From: Anaerolineales bacterium
Lineage (GTDB): Bacteria; Chloroflexota; Anaerolineae; Anaerolineales; Villigracilaceae
Direction of reading: 5' to 3'
Length of the DNA: 64,000 nucleotides
Assembly (NCBI GenBank): GCA_030583885.1
Contig: CP129480.1
Coordinates: 620,001-684,000, forward strand
This document shows positions 33,742 through 41,289 of this stretch, piece by piece (the first letter of the stretch is position 1; the number at the start of each line of letters is the position of its first letter). The notes below the pieces were generated by a model that had not been told where the DNA came from, made no database searches, and saw only the letters and a list, made by a program, of their open reading frames with translations. The translations under genes were made by a program, and so were the position numbers.

Positions 33742-35415
33742 TTATACCGCTGCTGGAACGGCGCGTCTTTCCCGTATCTTCGCGATCCTTCTGCTTTCCG
33801 GGATCAGTTTTCCTTTTTTGTTCACTGCCACGCTCGCCCCATTGACGATGCGCGTCCGCACCTCGCCGCGTCCAAATTTATTATTGCGCAGTTGCGGTGC
33901 GTCCATCAAGCCCGAAGTGACGGCTACTGTCAACGTCGCGGGATCAGTGAGCGGGTCGGCAGAAGAGGCGGAGAGTCCACGAATTGCATCCAGTAACAGA
34001 TTCGCATCCTTCACCAATTCCTTCACGCGTTTTTGGATGGCGGGGTCTTTGGTCATGTCGGGCGCGCCCATCGCGTTTTGAATCGCGCGGCGCACGATCT
34101 TGCTGGCTTCGATGACATCATCGGCCATGGCGGCGTGATCGGCTTCGGTATGCCCGACGATGTGATAAATATCGGGCTTGAGCGCCATTTGCAGGTAGGT
34201 GGCGGCGGCGAGATGTCCGCGCGCGGCATCGGTATCGAGCGGATGCGAGAGCAAGCCGATGCGGGTTTGTTTCAACACTCTAAACGCGCCCCCACCCCCG
34301 TCCCCTCCCACAGAGTGGGAGAGGGGGGTAATCATCTCAATCACCGCCAGCATCTTCGCCAGGTCCATTGCATCGGACAAACCAGGCGGGCTGTTGAACA
34401 TCATCTGCGCGATGTAATCCTTCACGCCAAACGCGCGCGCATTGTATGCGGAAAGATACGCCGAAACAACAAAAACAATATCCGACGAATCGCGCATGCC
34501 CCAGTGATGCGGCTCATTTAACTCGACGGGGATGTTATTTTCGCCATACCACTGCATCACGTTTTGGTGTTCACGGATCGAACCCTCCAGATCCCACGGA
34601 CCGCGTCCATCCATTTGATTGAACCAAAACAACGGAATGGCGCACCATGCGATGTTGATCGTGCGTTTATACATTTCTGCCAGTTTTATAAAATCATCCG
34701 TCCCCGAATACGTGCGCAGGAGCGGATAATTCCCCCGTCGGCTGGCTTGATACAACGCGCGGTAATCATCTTCACTTCTCACCGGCACGCCGCCCGCGCC
34801 TTTCTGCCGCGGGTTCTGCCGCTCAGGATGATAAAAATTTTCCTGCGCATCCTGATCGATGCCCAGCGAGATGACATCCAGCGCGTGCGCATCCGCAATT
34901 TTTTCGATGCCTGCGATGGTCGCTTCCATCGTCGGCAAGCCAAAATGATGACGCAATATCGGATATGGCGATTTCCACTGGATGCGCTCCACCGCCGTCC
35001 GCGGATAATCCGCTTCGGACTTAACTGTGGCTTGGTTGCCCTTGAGATAACTTAACACCTCTTCGACCTGTTCACTGCCATCGAACGACCGCTCGAAGAA
35101 TCCAATTGCGTTGACACGTTCCACCACAGGCGGAGTCCCCCCAAACGCAAAGCGGACTCCCGCTTCATGCAGTTCCGAAGCGGCTTCGGCGAACTCACCC
35201 AATAAACGTTCACCCGTTTCAGGCGTGAGGCGATATGAGATGCCAACCATATCCGCCTTCTCGCGTTTGACGGCTTTGATCACATCATTGATTGGCACGG
35301 CTGGACCGAGGAACACGGTTTTCCATCCCGCCGACTCCGCGAGGCGCAGAAAATTCATCACGCCCGCCACATGGACGCATTCCCCCAAGGCTGCTGCAAC
35401 CACTGTTTTTGTCAT
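33742..35415 (-). CDS. Cobalamin-binding protein with mutase-type barrel domain
   Basis: I place the start at MTKTVVAAALGECVHVAG, 7 nt after AAAGGAG; 557 residues. The first 130 or so residues form a B12-binding Rossmann-like domain. The usual D-x-H-x-x-G appears as C-V-H-V-A-G, so the cobalt-ligating His and the Gly are kept but Asp is replaced by Cys. The remainder has barrel-like segments resembling glutamate-mutase/aminomutase large subunits (SLGIDQDAQENFYHPE, LRTYSGTDDF, PVELNEPHHWGMRDSSD). It is probably a cobalamin-dependent mutase; the substrate is unknown. An in-frame palindromic insertion lies at 34288-34330. Confidence 0.75.
   Translation of the reverse strand: MTKTVVAAALGECVHVAGVMNFLRLAESAGWKTVFLGPAVPINDVIKAVKREKADMVGISYRLTPETGERLLGEFAEAASELHEAGVRFAFGGTPPVVERVNAIGFFERSFDGSEQVEEVLSYLKGNQATVKSEADYPRTAVERIQWKSPYPILRHHFGLPTMEATIAGIEKIADAHALDVISLGIDQDAQENFYHPERQNPRQKGAGGVPVRSEDDYRALYQASRRGNYPLLRTYSGTDDFIKLAEMYKRTINIAWCAIPLFWFNQMDGRGPWDLEGSIREHQNVMQWYGENNIPVELNEPHHWGMRDSSDIVFVVSAYLSAYNARAFGVKDYIAQMMFNSPPGLSDAMDLAKMLAVIEMITPLSHSVGGDGGGGAFRVLKQTRIGLLSHPLDTDAARGHLAAATYLQMALKPDIYHIVGHTEADHAAMADDVIEASKIVRRAIQNAMGAPDMTKDPAIQKRVKELVKDANLLLDAIRGLSASSADPLTDPATLTVAVTSGLMDAPQLRNNKFGRGEVRTRIVNGASVAVNKKGKLIPESRRIAKIRERRAVPAAV
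34288..34330 (-). repeat. Palindromic element inside the B12-protein gene
   Basis: CCCCTCCCAC-AGA-GTGGGAGAGGGG lies in the coding frame and encodes TPLSHSVGGDGGGG. It looks like a GC-rich REP-type element of these genomes that has entered a surface loop without breaking the frame. A related kind of element occurs at 63166-63216. Confidence 0.65.
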
Positions 35416-35551
35416 AAGCATTCTCCTTTCGTTACGTATAAATGCGTTCTTACCCCCTGCAATTCCCCTGAATAATGACTTAAAGCCCGAAATTTTTATA
35501 CCATACTTTTTTACTTGTGCCAAATTTCATCAATTTATTAACAAAAATAAA

Positions 35552-35575
35552 AGCATCTTGAAAAATCAAGATGCT
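35552..35575 (-). terminator. Hairpin at the left edge of the tandem array
   Basis: AGCATCTTGA-AAAA-TCAAGATGCT forms a 10-bp stem, 28 bp beyond the first GH-tail fragment. On the minus strand it is followed by TTTTATTTTTG, as a terminator should be. Comparable AGCATC/GATGCT hairpins follow the third-copy fragment and the resident GH gene. Confidence 0.7.
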
Positions 35576-35603
35576 CTCACAATTCGTATTCTGATTCAAA
35601 ACC

Positions 35604-35690
35604 TCACATCTCCACGATGCAAGCCGCCTCGTCCTTCACGATGGCGCTTTCCCCGTTCATAAACGTAATCGTCGTCTGTGCCTTACCGCT
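35604..35690 (-). pseudogene. GH 3'-end fragment, unit 1 of the array
   Basis: Read on the minus strand it encodes QTTITFMNGESAIVKDEAAC and then IVEM plus a TGA stop, matching the last codons of the hydrolase at 43455-45833. Differences are mostly synonymous. The upstream part of the gene is missing and the homology breaks off before the family promoter. Confidence 0.8.
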
Positions 35691-35693
35691 GCA

Positions 35694-36481
35694 AATTTGG
35701 ACTATTATCACCCGTATTTGTCTTTACAAATCGTACGAGGGGGGGGGTATATTGAGATTGTCATTGCAAAATTCACAAACTGAAACGGGAAGGATATAAT
35801 GGAAAACAATCCAGGAGCCATCCAAAGAATCATCCGTTTTGCATGCGCCGGCCTGCTGCTGGCTGTTTTCATCAGCGTTATTATTTTTCCTTCACCGCCG
35901 GAACAAACCGCCTCCGCCATGAGTTCATTGGATGAAGGCGATACAGCCACGCCCACGGCAACTTTGGAAAATACGCCCACCTCAACTGCCACTCCCACGC
36001 GCACCCTGATCAGCGGGGTATTGACCTGTAACACGGTCGCAACAGGTGTGACCTGCACCAATTATGGCACCTATCTCAAGTACGACATTAATATCAATGT
36101 GACGGGCCTGACCGGCGGCGCCACGGCTTCGAACATTTTTATTGGCACGTACAAGCGCAGCACCAACGGCGGCTGGATGGGCATGATGTCGAATTTTATT
36201 CATGCTGAGACCTCGATCCATCAAAATAACAAGGTGTTTTCGATGGTGAGGATCAGTCCGTTCGATGCGGCGGCGGTGGATTACGCCTCCTTTACGAGCG
36301 GCGCGGGCACGAATGTATATGTCATTAACAGCGTGAATCACTGGCGCTATATTGCAGGCACTGGGAATTATCCGAACACGCTTTCGGTGCGGGGCAATGC
36401 GGATTACGCGATCACGGGCTATTCGGTGATTGGCAGCATCTACCTGTACAGCAACCAGGCCTTTGTGACCGTGACGCCGAC
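35694..36481 (+). repeat. Conserved promoter plus N-terminal module, copy 2
   Basis: Nearly identical over its whole length to copy 4 (41290-42078), including the gap in the first Thr/Pro linker (the PTP before LISG seen in copies 1 and 3 is missing). Similarity to all copies ends at the codons for T-V-T-P-T. Confidence 0.85.
35723..35753 (+). promoter_or_regulatory. Predicted G-tract promoter, tandem copy 2
   Basis: TTTACA (35723-35728) and TATATT (35748-35753) are separated by 19 nt ending in G9 (35739-35747). Confidence 0.6.
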
Positions 36482-37076
36482 ATTAACGCCTTCACGCACC
36501 CCGACAAGGACGCCAACCTCAACGCCTACAAATACCCCAGCGCCTAGCTGGCATCTCGGTAATTTTCGCCCAGATGCTTATGGTGTAAGGGCAAATATAT
36601 CAGCACCTGACCAAGCTCCCTCTCTCCAAGATAGCGGCGAGTCTAATTGGGTATCTTTGCCTATGTCATATTGGGTTCAATCAGGATGGCGATATTATAA
36701 GGGCTGGATATGGGCATGGAGTTATGTTGAATCTTTCAGCCCAACTACAGGCTATGAAATTATAGAGTACTCAATACATGGTTGGGGAAATATCATAGAG
36801 TATAAAGTGGATTGGGCAGGTGGCACAACCTGGTGTGGGTGGATTCATGGGGTCAACAAGGCTTGCTACTCTGCTCAACTAGCGCCAATAACCGTTTCGG
36901 CGCGTTCCGAAGTACATGTAAGTTCACAGAATGAATTAGATACTTATTTTTGGAATGTGTTTTATAAAGACGCAAATGGTATTTGGTACATGTTTGATCA
37001 GGATCTGTGGCAAGAAAACCCGCCATATGTTATAGACAAGGATCAATATTACCAGTTCCATATATATGGCCCGTAA
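35799..37076 (+). CDS. Modular exported protein with neprosin-like C-terminus (first version)
   Basis: The 425-residue product has the family signal/anchor (ending near SPPEQTASAM), the Thr/Pro linker, the conserved domain to residue 227, a second Thr/Pro linker, and a unique C-terminal domain (about 249-425). The latter contains YGVRANISAP, SGESNWVS, YWVQSGWRYY and a final ARSEVHVSSQNELDT segment; it is homologous to the C-terminus of the next copy and has a faint likeness to neprosin-type beta-sandwich domains. I see no certain catalytic residues. A partner gene starts 13 bp after the stop, indicating coupled translation. Confidence 0.82.
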   Translation: MENNPGAIQRIIRFACAGLLLAVFISVIIFPSPPEQTASAMSSLDEGDTATPTATLENTPTSTATPTRTLISGVLTCNTVATGVTCTNYGTYLKYDININVTGLTGGATASNIFIGTYKRSTNGGWMGMMSNFIHAETSIHQNNKVFSMVRISPFDAAAVDYASFTSGAGTNVYVINSVNHWRYIAGTGNYPNTLSVRGNADYAITGYSVIGSIYLYSNQAFVTVTPTLTPSRTPTRTPTSTPTNTPAPSWHLGNFRPDAYGVRANISAPDQAPSLQDSGESNWVSLPMSYWVQSGWRYYKGWIWAWSYVESFSPTTGYEIIEYSIHGWGNIIEYKVDWAGGTTWCGWIHGVNKACYSAQLAPITVSARSEVHVSSQNELDTYFWNVFYKDANGIWYMFDQDLWQENPPYVIDKDQYYQFHIYGP

Positions 37077-37089
37077 TTTTGGAGGCGCA

Positions 37090-37839
37090 ATGAAACAGAA
37101 AAAGTCGATTTCAAAAACGTTCCTGCTCTTGATTTTAATCACGATTGTCTTCTCAATATATACGCAAGTTGGAGCACAGGAAGAATTAGTGAAATATTTG
37201 GAAGAGAGGCTAGAGCTGCAAAAAGTCCCCGTTGTTGAAATAATTGCTCTTCGAAAATTCCCTGTTAGCCTTCAAGTTGTGATTCAAAGCACGAGTGATG
37301 GAGAAAGGGCTTCTCCTGAGGATCCCATAAACATTAATTTGGTCAATCATGAAGTTGCAATGGCAACCCGTCATGGTTATTTTGTTGAGCGATATATTAT
37401 TGTGCTGTTAAATAATAGAGCAGAACCTATGGCACAAGTAGAACATACGATAAATATTGATGGGCTATTTGTTGACAATAGCCCATCAAATCTCACTGAT
37501 GAAGCAACCGCGAATTTGGTGCTGGTCAGGATGAATCTCCATGGAATGTCTTTGACAGGCTTAGATGTCTTATCCTCAAATGGCATTCAAACAGCAAACA
37601 TACTCTTATCTGCTCCGTCTATTGATGCAGCCAATCAAGCTTTACCCGAATTCATGCCTGCAGTGCGTTTGTTATTGGAAGATGTGAATGCTCGGGGTGC
37701 GCAGATTACAATTTGCAGGATAGAGTTGAGAGACGCGAATGAAGATATCCTTCTTAACTACATATTGGATTTACAGTTGCGTGCTGAAAATTGGTGGATG
37801 GCAGATAATTTAACAAAAGACTGGTTTCCACATCCGTGA
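37090..37839 (+). CDS. Exported partner protein of copy 2
   Basis: The ATG after GGAGGCGCA gives 249 residues; the longer frame would start inside the previous gene without a ribosome site. A signal segment (about 8-25, ending near VGAQ) predicts export. The mature part has short strand/helix units and ends in AENWWMADNLTKDWFPHP. It is homologous along its length to the partner of copy 3 (39477-40268): compare LVKYLEERLELQKVPVVEI with LVEYLKNKLGQLGVPVNQI. No enzyme motif. The gene looks markedly AT-rich next to the upstream module. Confidence 0.75.
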   Translation: MKQKKSISKTFLLLILITIVFSIYTQVGAQEELVKYLEERLELQKVPVVEIIALRKFPVSLQVVIQSTSDGERASPEDPININLVNHEVAMATRHGYFVERYIIVLLNNRAEPMAQVEHTINIDGLFVDNSPSNLTDEATANLVLVRMNLHGMSLTGLDVLSSNGIQTANILLSAPSIDAANQALPEFMPAVRLLLEDVNARGAQITICRIELRDANEDILLNYILDLQLRAENWWMADNLTKDWFPHP

Positions 37840-37906
37840 TACAAAGACGGGTTGCCCCACCCGCCGTCTGAACCGTAGCGTTAGTGTTGTTTTGTACACA
37901 AGCAAA

Positions 37907-37933
37907 AAGCATCCTACAAAACGCGGGATGCTT
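37907..37933 (-). terminator. Hairpin after array unit 1
   Basis: AAGCATCC and GGATGCTT are separated by 11 nt. The sequence resembles the hairpin behind the resident GH gene (43404-43433) and appears to have been duplicated with its tail. Confidence 0.65.
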
Positions 37934-37955
37934 GTATAAATTAAACAATTAAACT

Positions 37956-38042
37956 TCACATCTCCACGATGCAAGCCGCCTCGTCCTTCACGATGGCGCT
38001 TTCCCCGTTCATAAACGTAATCGTCGTCTGTGCCTTACCGCT
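37956..38042 (-). pseudogene. GH 3'-end fragment, unit 2 of the array
   Basis: Sequence is essentially the same as the unit 1 fragment: a minus-strand frame ending IVEM and TGA, matching the end of the hydrolase at 43455. It lies directly upstream of the third family promoter. Confidence 0.8.
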
Positions 38043-38045
38043 GCA

Positions 38046-38839
38046 AATTTGGACTATTATCACCCGTATTTGTCTTTACAAATCGTACGAGGGGGGGGGT
38101 ATATTGAGATTGTCATTGCAAAATTCACAAACTGAAACGGGAAGGATATAATGGAAAACAATCCAGGAGCCATCCAAAGAATCATCCGTTTTGCATGCGC
38201 CGGCCTGCTGTTGGCTGTTTTCATCAGCGTTATTATTTTTCCCTCACCGCCGGAGCAAACCGCCTCTGCCATGAATTCATTGGATGAAGGCGATACAGCC
38301 ACTCCCACAGCGACCCTGGAAAATACGCCCACCTTCACTGCCACTCCCACGCGCACCCCGACCCTGATCAGCGGGGTGTTGACCTGTAACACGGTTGCAA
38401 CAGGTGTGACCTGCACAAATTATGGCACCTATCTCAAGTACGACATTAATATCAATGTGACAGGCCTGACCGGCGGCGCCACGGCTTCGAATATCTTCAT
38501 TGGCACGTACAAGCGCAGCACCAACGGCGGCTGGATGGGCATGATGTCCAATTTTATTCATGCTGAGACCTCGATCCATCAAAGTAACAAGGTGTTTTCG
38601 ATGGTGAGGATCTCGCCGTTCGACGCGGCGGCGGTGGATTACGCCTCCTTTACCAGCGGCGCGGGCACGAATGTATATGTGATTAACAGCGTGAATCACT
38701 GGCGTTATATTGCAGGCACCGGGAATTATCCGAACACGCTTTCGGTGCGGGGCAATGTGGATTATCCCATCACGGGCTATTCGGTGATTGGCAGCATCTA
38801 CCTGTACAGCAACCAGGCTTTTGTAACCGTGACGCCGAC
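38046..38839 (+). repeat. Conserved promoter plus N-terminal module, copy 3
   Basis: Differs from copies 2 and 4 at scattered positions and, like copy 1, keeps the PTP before LISG in the first linker. The promoter side is like copy 2 while parts of the coding module are like copy 1, giving a mosaic appearance that suggests recombination between copies. Confidence 0.82.
38075..38105 (+). promoter_or_regulatory. Predicted G-tract promoter, tandem copy 3
   Basis: TTTACA (38075-38080) and TATATT (38100-38105) are separated by 19 nt ending in G9 (38091-38099). Confidence 0.6.
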
Positions 38840-39464
38840 CTCTTCACCAACATTGACACCCACCAACACGGTAACTTCTACACCGTCTCCCACACCAACA
38901 CAACAAGATCGATGGTATACCGGAAATAGCCGTGGCTCTGTATATGGCGTGAAGGCAAACATATCCGCTCCGGCGACAGCGCCCATGCTCATTACAAGCG
39001 GAGAGTCCAGCTATGTAACTACCGCTACCACGCATTGGATACAAACTGGCTGGCGTCACTATAAAGATAATACGCCAAACTGGCCTTATACCTTGCCTAT
39101 GCAATATGTTGAGATTAACCCACCTGCTGGCTACATCCCTATTGTTCACTACGGTTCTCAAAACTGGGGTGAAGTTGTAGAGTATAAGATAACTTGGTCC
39201 AGTAGTCTCCAGCAATGGTGCGCCCATATTAATGGCGACTTCAAAGCCTGTGAAGACCTGGGGTTCTCACCGCCAACTTATGTTCATGCTCACTCAGAAG
39301 TTCACGTTAGCCCGCAAAATGAGTTGAGTACTACCTTTCTTGATGTTAGTTATTTGGATAGTAATAGTGTCTGGCACCTGTTTAATCTTGAGCTATGGCG
39401 CGAAGACGCGCCATACCGAGTCAATAAATTCTATAATTATGAATATTATAATTATGGACCCTAG
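38151..39464 (+). CDS. Modular exported protein with neprosin-like C-terminus (second version)
   Basis: The 437-residue product shares the conserved N-module with its paralogues, then a linker (SSPTLTPTNTVTSTPSPTPT) and a C-terminal domain (about 256-437). That domain is homologous to the one in the preceding copy but clearly diverged: YGVKANISAP, SGESSYVT, HWIQTGWRHY, WGEVVEYKITW and AHSEVHVSPQNELST line up. The N-modules of the two genes are almost identical while these domains are not, so they have different histories. The partner starts 12 bp later behind GGAGG. Confidence 0.82.
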   Translation: MENNPGAIQRIIRFACAGLLLAVFISVIIFPSPPEQTASAMNSLDEGDTATPTATLENTPTFTATPTRTPTLISGVLTCNTVATGVTCTNYGTYLKYDININVTGLTGGATASNIFIGTYKRSTNGGWMGMMSNFIHAETSIHQSNKVFSMVRISPFDAAAVDYASFTSGAGTNVYVINSVNHWRYIAGTGNYPNTLSVRGNVDYPITGYSVIGSIYLYSNQAFVTVTPTSSPTLTPTNTVTSTPSPTPTQQDRWYTGNSRGSVYGVKANISAPATAPMLITSGESSYVTTATTHWIQTGWRHYKDNTPNWPYTLPMQYVEINPPAGYIPIVHYGSQNWGEVVEYKITWSSSLQQWCAHINGDFKACEDLGFSPPTYVHAHSEVHVSPQNELSTTFLDVSYLDSNSVWHLFNLELWREDAPYRVNKFYNYEYYNYGP

Positions 39465-39476
39465 TCGGAGGTATAC

Positions 39477-40268
39477 ATGAAGCGCAAAAAACTTCTTTTT
39501 GGAGTTGCTTTGTTTTTTGTGGTGATATTAACTTTAAGCCTTTCCGCTCAGACAAAAGCAGAAAGATTGAAGGTTCCAGTTAATCAGCAAGAGAGTCTTG
39601 TAGAGTATTTGAAAAACAAACTCGGTCAACTAGGTGTCCCTGTGAATCAAATTGTTGTTCTCCAAGATAGCCCACTGGAAATTGAGGTGACTATTCAGAG
39701 TTTGAGTACAAATGAGAAGTTTGCGCCCGACGATTTTGTAAATATACATATGGTTGTTCGAGAATCTGTATTTGCCAGCGACAAAGGATATCCAATTAAT
39801 GGATTAACTAAAATTGTTGTAAATATGGAAGGAAAGCAAATTAACAAAGGTTGGATTAAGATCGAGCCAGAATCAATGTATCGCAGGCTTGCTCCATCCC
39901 AGCTTACAGAAACTTCTACTGCGAATCTATTGAACAAGAAATTAGCGGAATATGGAATGTCAAAAGTTAATGGGAAAATAATAGCATTGGATGAATCTCA
40001 GGCTCTGGATTTATATTTGCCGAACTTATCAAAGGAGGAAACGAATCTGACAATGCTATCGATAAAGGATTCCCTGGGCATTCTTAGTGAGGATATGAAT
40101 TCGCAGGGGGCTGGTATATCCTTTGTAAAATTAAGAATAACGAACGAAGGCGGTGAAACTCTCCTCAATTTTTTATCGGATTGGCAATTTTCAACAGAAG
40201 GTTGGTGGGTTGCGGATGGGATCAATATTGACTCTTGGCGACCTTCTATTCCTGCGCCTGTGCCTTAA
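39477..40268 (+). CDS. Exported partner protein of copy 3
   Basis: The 263-residue protein has a clear signal segment (KLLFGVALFFVVILTLSLSAQ) and is homologous to the partner of copy 2, ending EGWWVADGINIDSW like AENWWMADNLTKDW. The divergence between the two partners looks comparable to that between their cognate C-terminal domains, as expected if each pair evolved together. GGAGG precedes the ATG. Function unknown; extracytoplasmic inhibitor or accessory factor are the main possibilities. Confidence 0.75.
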   Translation: MKRKKLLFGVALFFVVILTLSLSAQTKAERLKVPVNQQESLVEYLKNKLGQLGVPVNQIVVLQDSPLEIEVTIQSLSTNEKFAPDDFVNIHMVVRESVFASDKGYPINGLTKIVVNMEGKQINKGWIKIEPESMYRRLAPSQLTETSTANLLNKKLAEYGMSKVNGKIIALDESQALDLYLPNLSKEETNLTMLSIKDSLGILSEDMNSQGAGISFVKLRITNEGGETLLNFLSDWQFSTEGWWVADGINIDSWRPSIPAPVP

Positions 40269-40428
40269 CAAAGAACTTTTGGACTTAACCACTACCTGCT
40301 TATCACTCCTCCAAATCTATAATCCAACAATAATTGCAGGATGACTGTGCGAGATTAGCGCAAGGCGCGCAAAGCCTTTAATTTGCGGCTGGATGTGCTA
40401 ACGATAAATAATTTTGGAGGATGTCGCA

Positions 40429-41127
40429 ATGAACAAATCAAAACTCAAAATAAGCGTGTCATTAATAGGTGCGCTTGTTATAACAGTATTTTGGCTGGGT
40501 CAAGGTAATAACGAGAAATTCAGTGCTTTACCAACAGAAACTAATCCTGCAAATCTTCCTTCAAACGATTATTCTGTAGCGACTTGGGTCTCTAACGCAA
40601 TGTCAGTGGACCAGGTTGTATTGGAATCTGATCTTGTTGTTAAGGCGCGGGTCTCTGAAGCGCCCGTTTCTCGTGTAGTGCGCGCTGAACTCCCCGTATG
40701 GGATGAGAATGGTAATATAGTAGGCTCGGCAATAGATGAGATGGTTTTCTCTGATACTGTTTTTGAAGTATTAGACACTTACATAGGCAAATCATCATTG
40801 GAAATTGTAGTTATGCAAACCGGTGGTTTTGAACCATCTATATCGACTGGTGTTATGCAAATGGCGGATGATCCTCTCTATAACCTTGGAGAGGAGTATA
40901 TCTTGTTCTTGAATGATATTTCCGGCGATCGCGTACATGCGCGAGATCGTATGCTTTATATCACGGTGAATCCATTTGGCCGTTATAGAATTGATGGCGA
41001 GAATGTCTTCTCGTATGGTCAAAACTTGATTTCGCACGGCCAATTCTCGCAATTGGTTCAACTCCCGGTAAATATTATCGAACTCGAAGCGCAAATTAAG
41101 CAGGCTGAACAAAAACTCAATAATTAA
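40429..41127 (+). CDS. Orphan exported partner-type protein
   Basis: The ATG after GGAGGATGTCGCA gives 232 residues, exactly the length of the homologous partner of the metalloprotease-tailed gene (3351-4049). Shared features are the N-terminal hydrophobic segment, S-V-D-Q-V-V-L-E-S-D-L-V-V, a central G-G motif and EEYILFLND. In this place it follows the partner of copy 3 rather than a metalloprotease gene, so it looks like what remains of a fourth tandem unit whose effector was lost, or like a captured partner. A 160-bp gap without a gene lies upstream. Confidence 0.75.
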   Translation: MNKSKLKISVSLIGALVITVFWLGQGNNEKFSALPTETNPANLPSNDYSVATWVSNAMSVDQVVLESDLVVKARVSEAPVSRVVRAELPVWDENGNIVGSAIDEMVFSDTVFEVLDTYIGKSSLEIVVMQTGGFEPSISTGVMQMADDPLYNLGEEYILFLNDISGDRVHARDRMLYITVNPFGRYRIDGENVFSYGQNLISHGQFSQLVQLPVNIIELEAQIKQAEQKLNN

Positions 41128-41199
41128 TAGCCTAACACCGTTGCCCATACCCTAGAAGAGTAATCTTCCAAGAGTATCAATTAACGGCAATTCAAAACC

Positions 41200-41285
41200 T
41201 CACATCTCCACCATACAAGCCGCCTCGTCCTTCACGATGGCGCTTTCCCCGTTCATGAAAGTAACCGTGGTCTGCTCCAGGCCGC
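41200..41285 (-). pseudogene. GH 3'-end fragment, unit 3 of the array
   Basis: Minus-strand codons read GLEQTTVTFMNGESAIVKDE, then AACMVEM and TGA. This fragment is closer to the resident hydrolase end than the other two: GLEQ and V are kept and two of the codon changes in TVT are synonymous. Homology stops at the codons before GLEQ. Confidence 0.8.
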
Positions 41286-41289
41286 ATCG

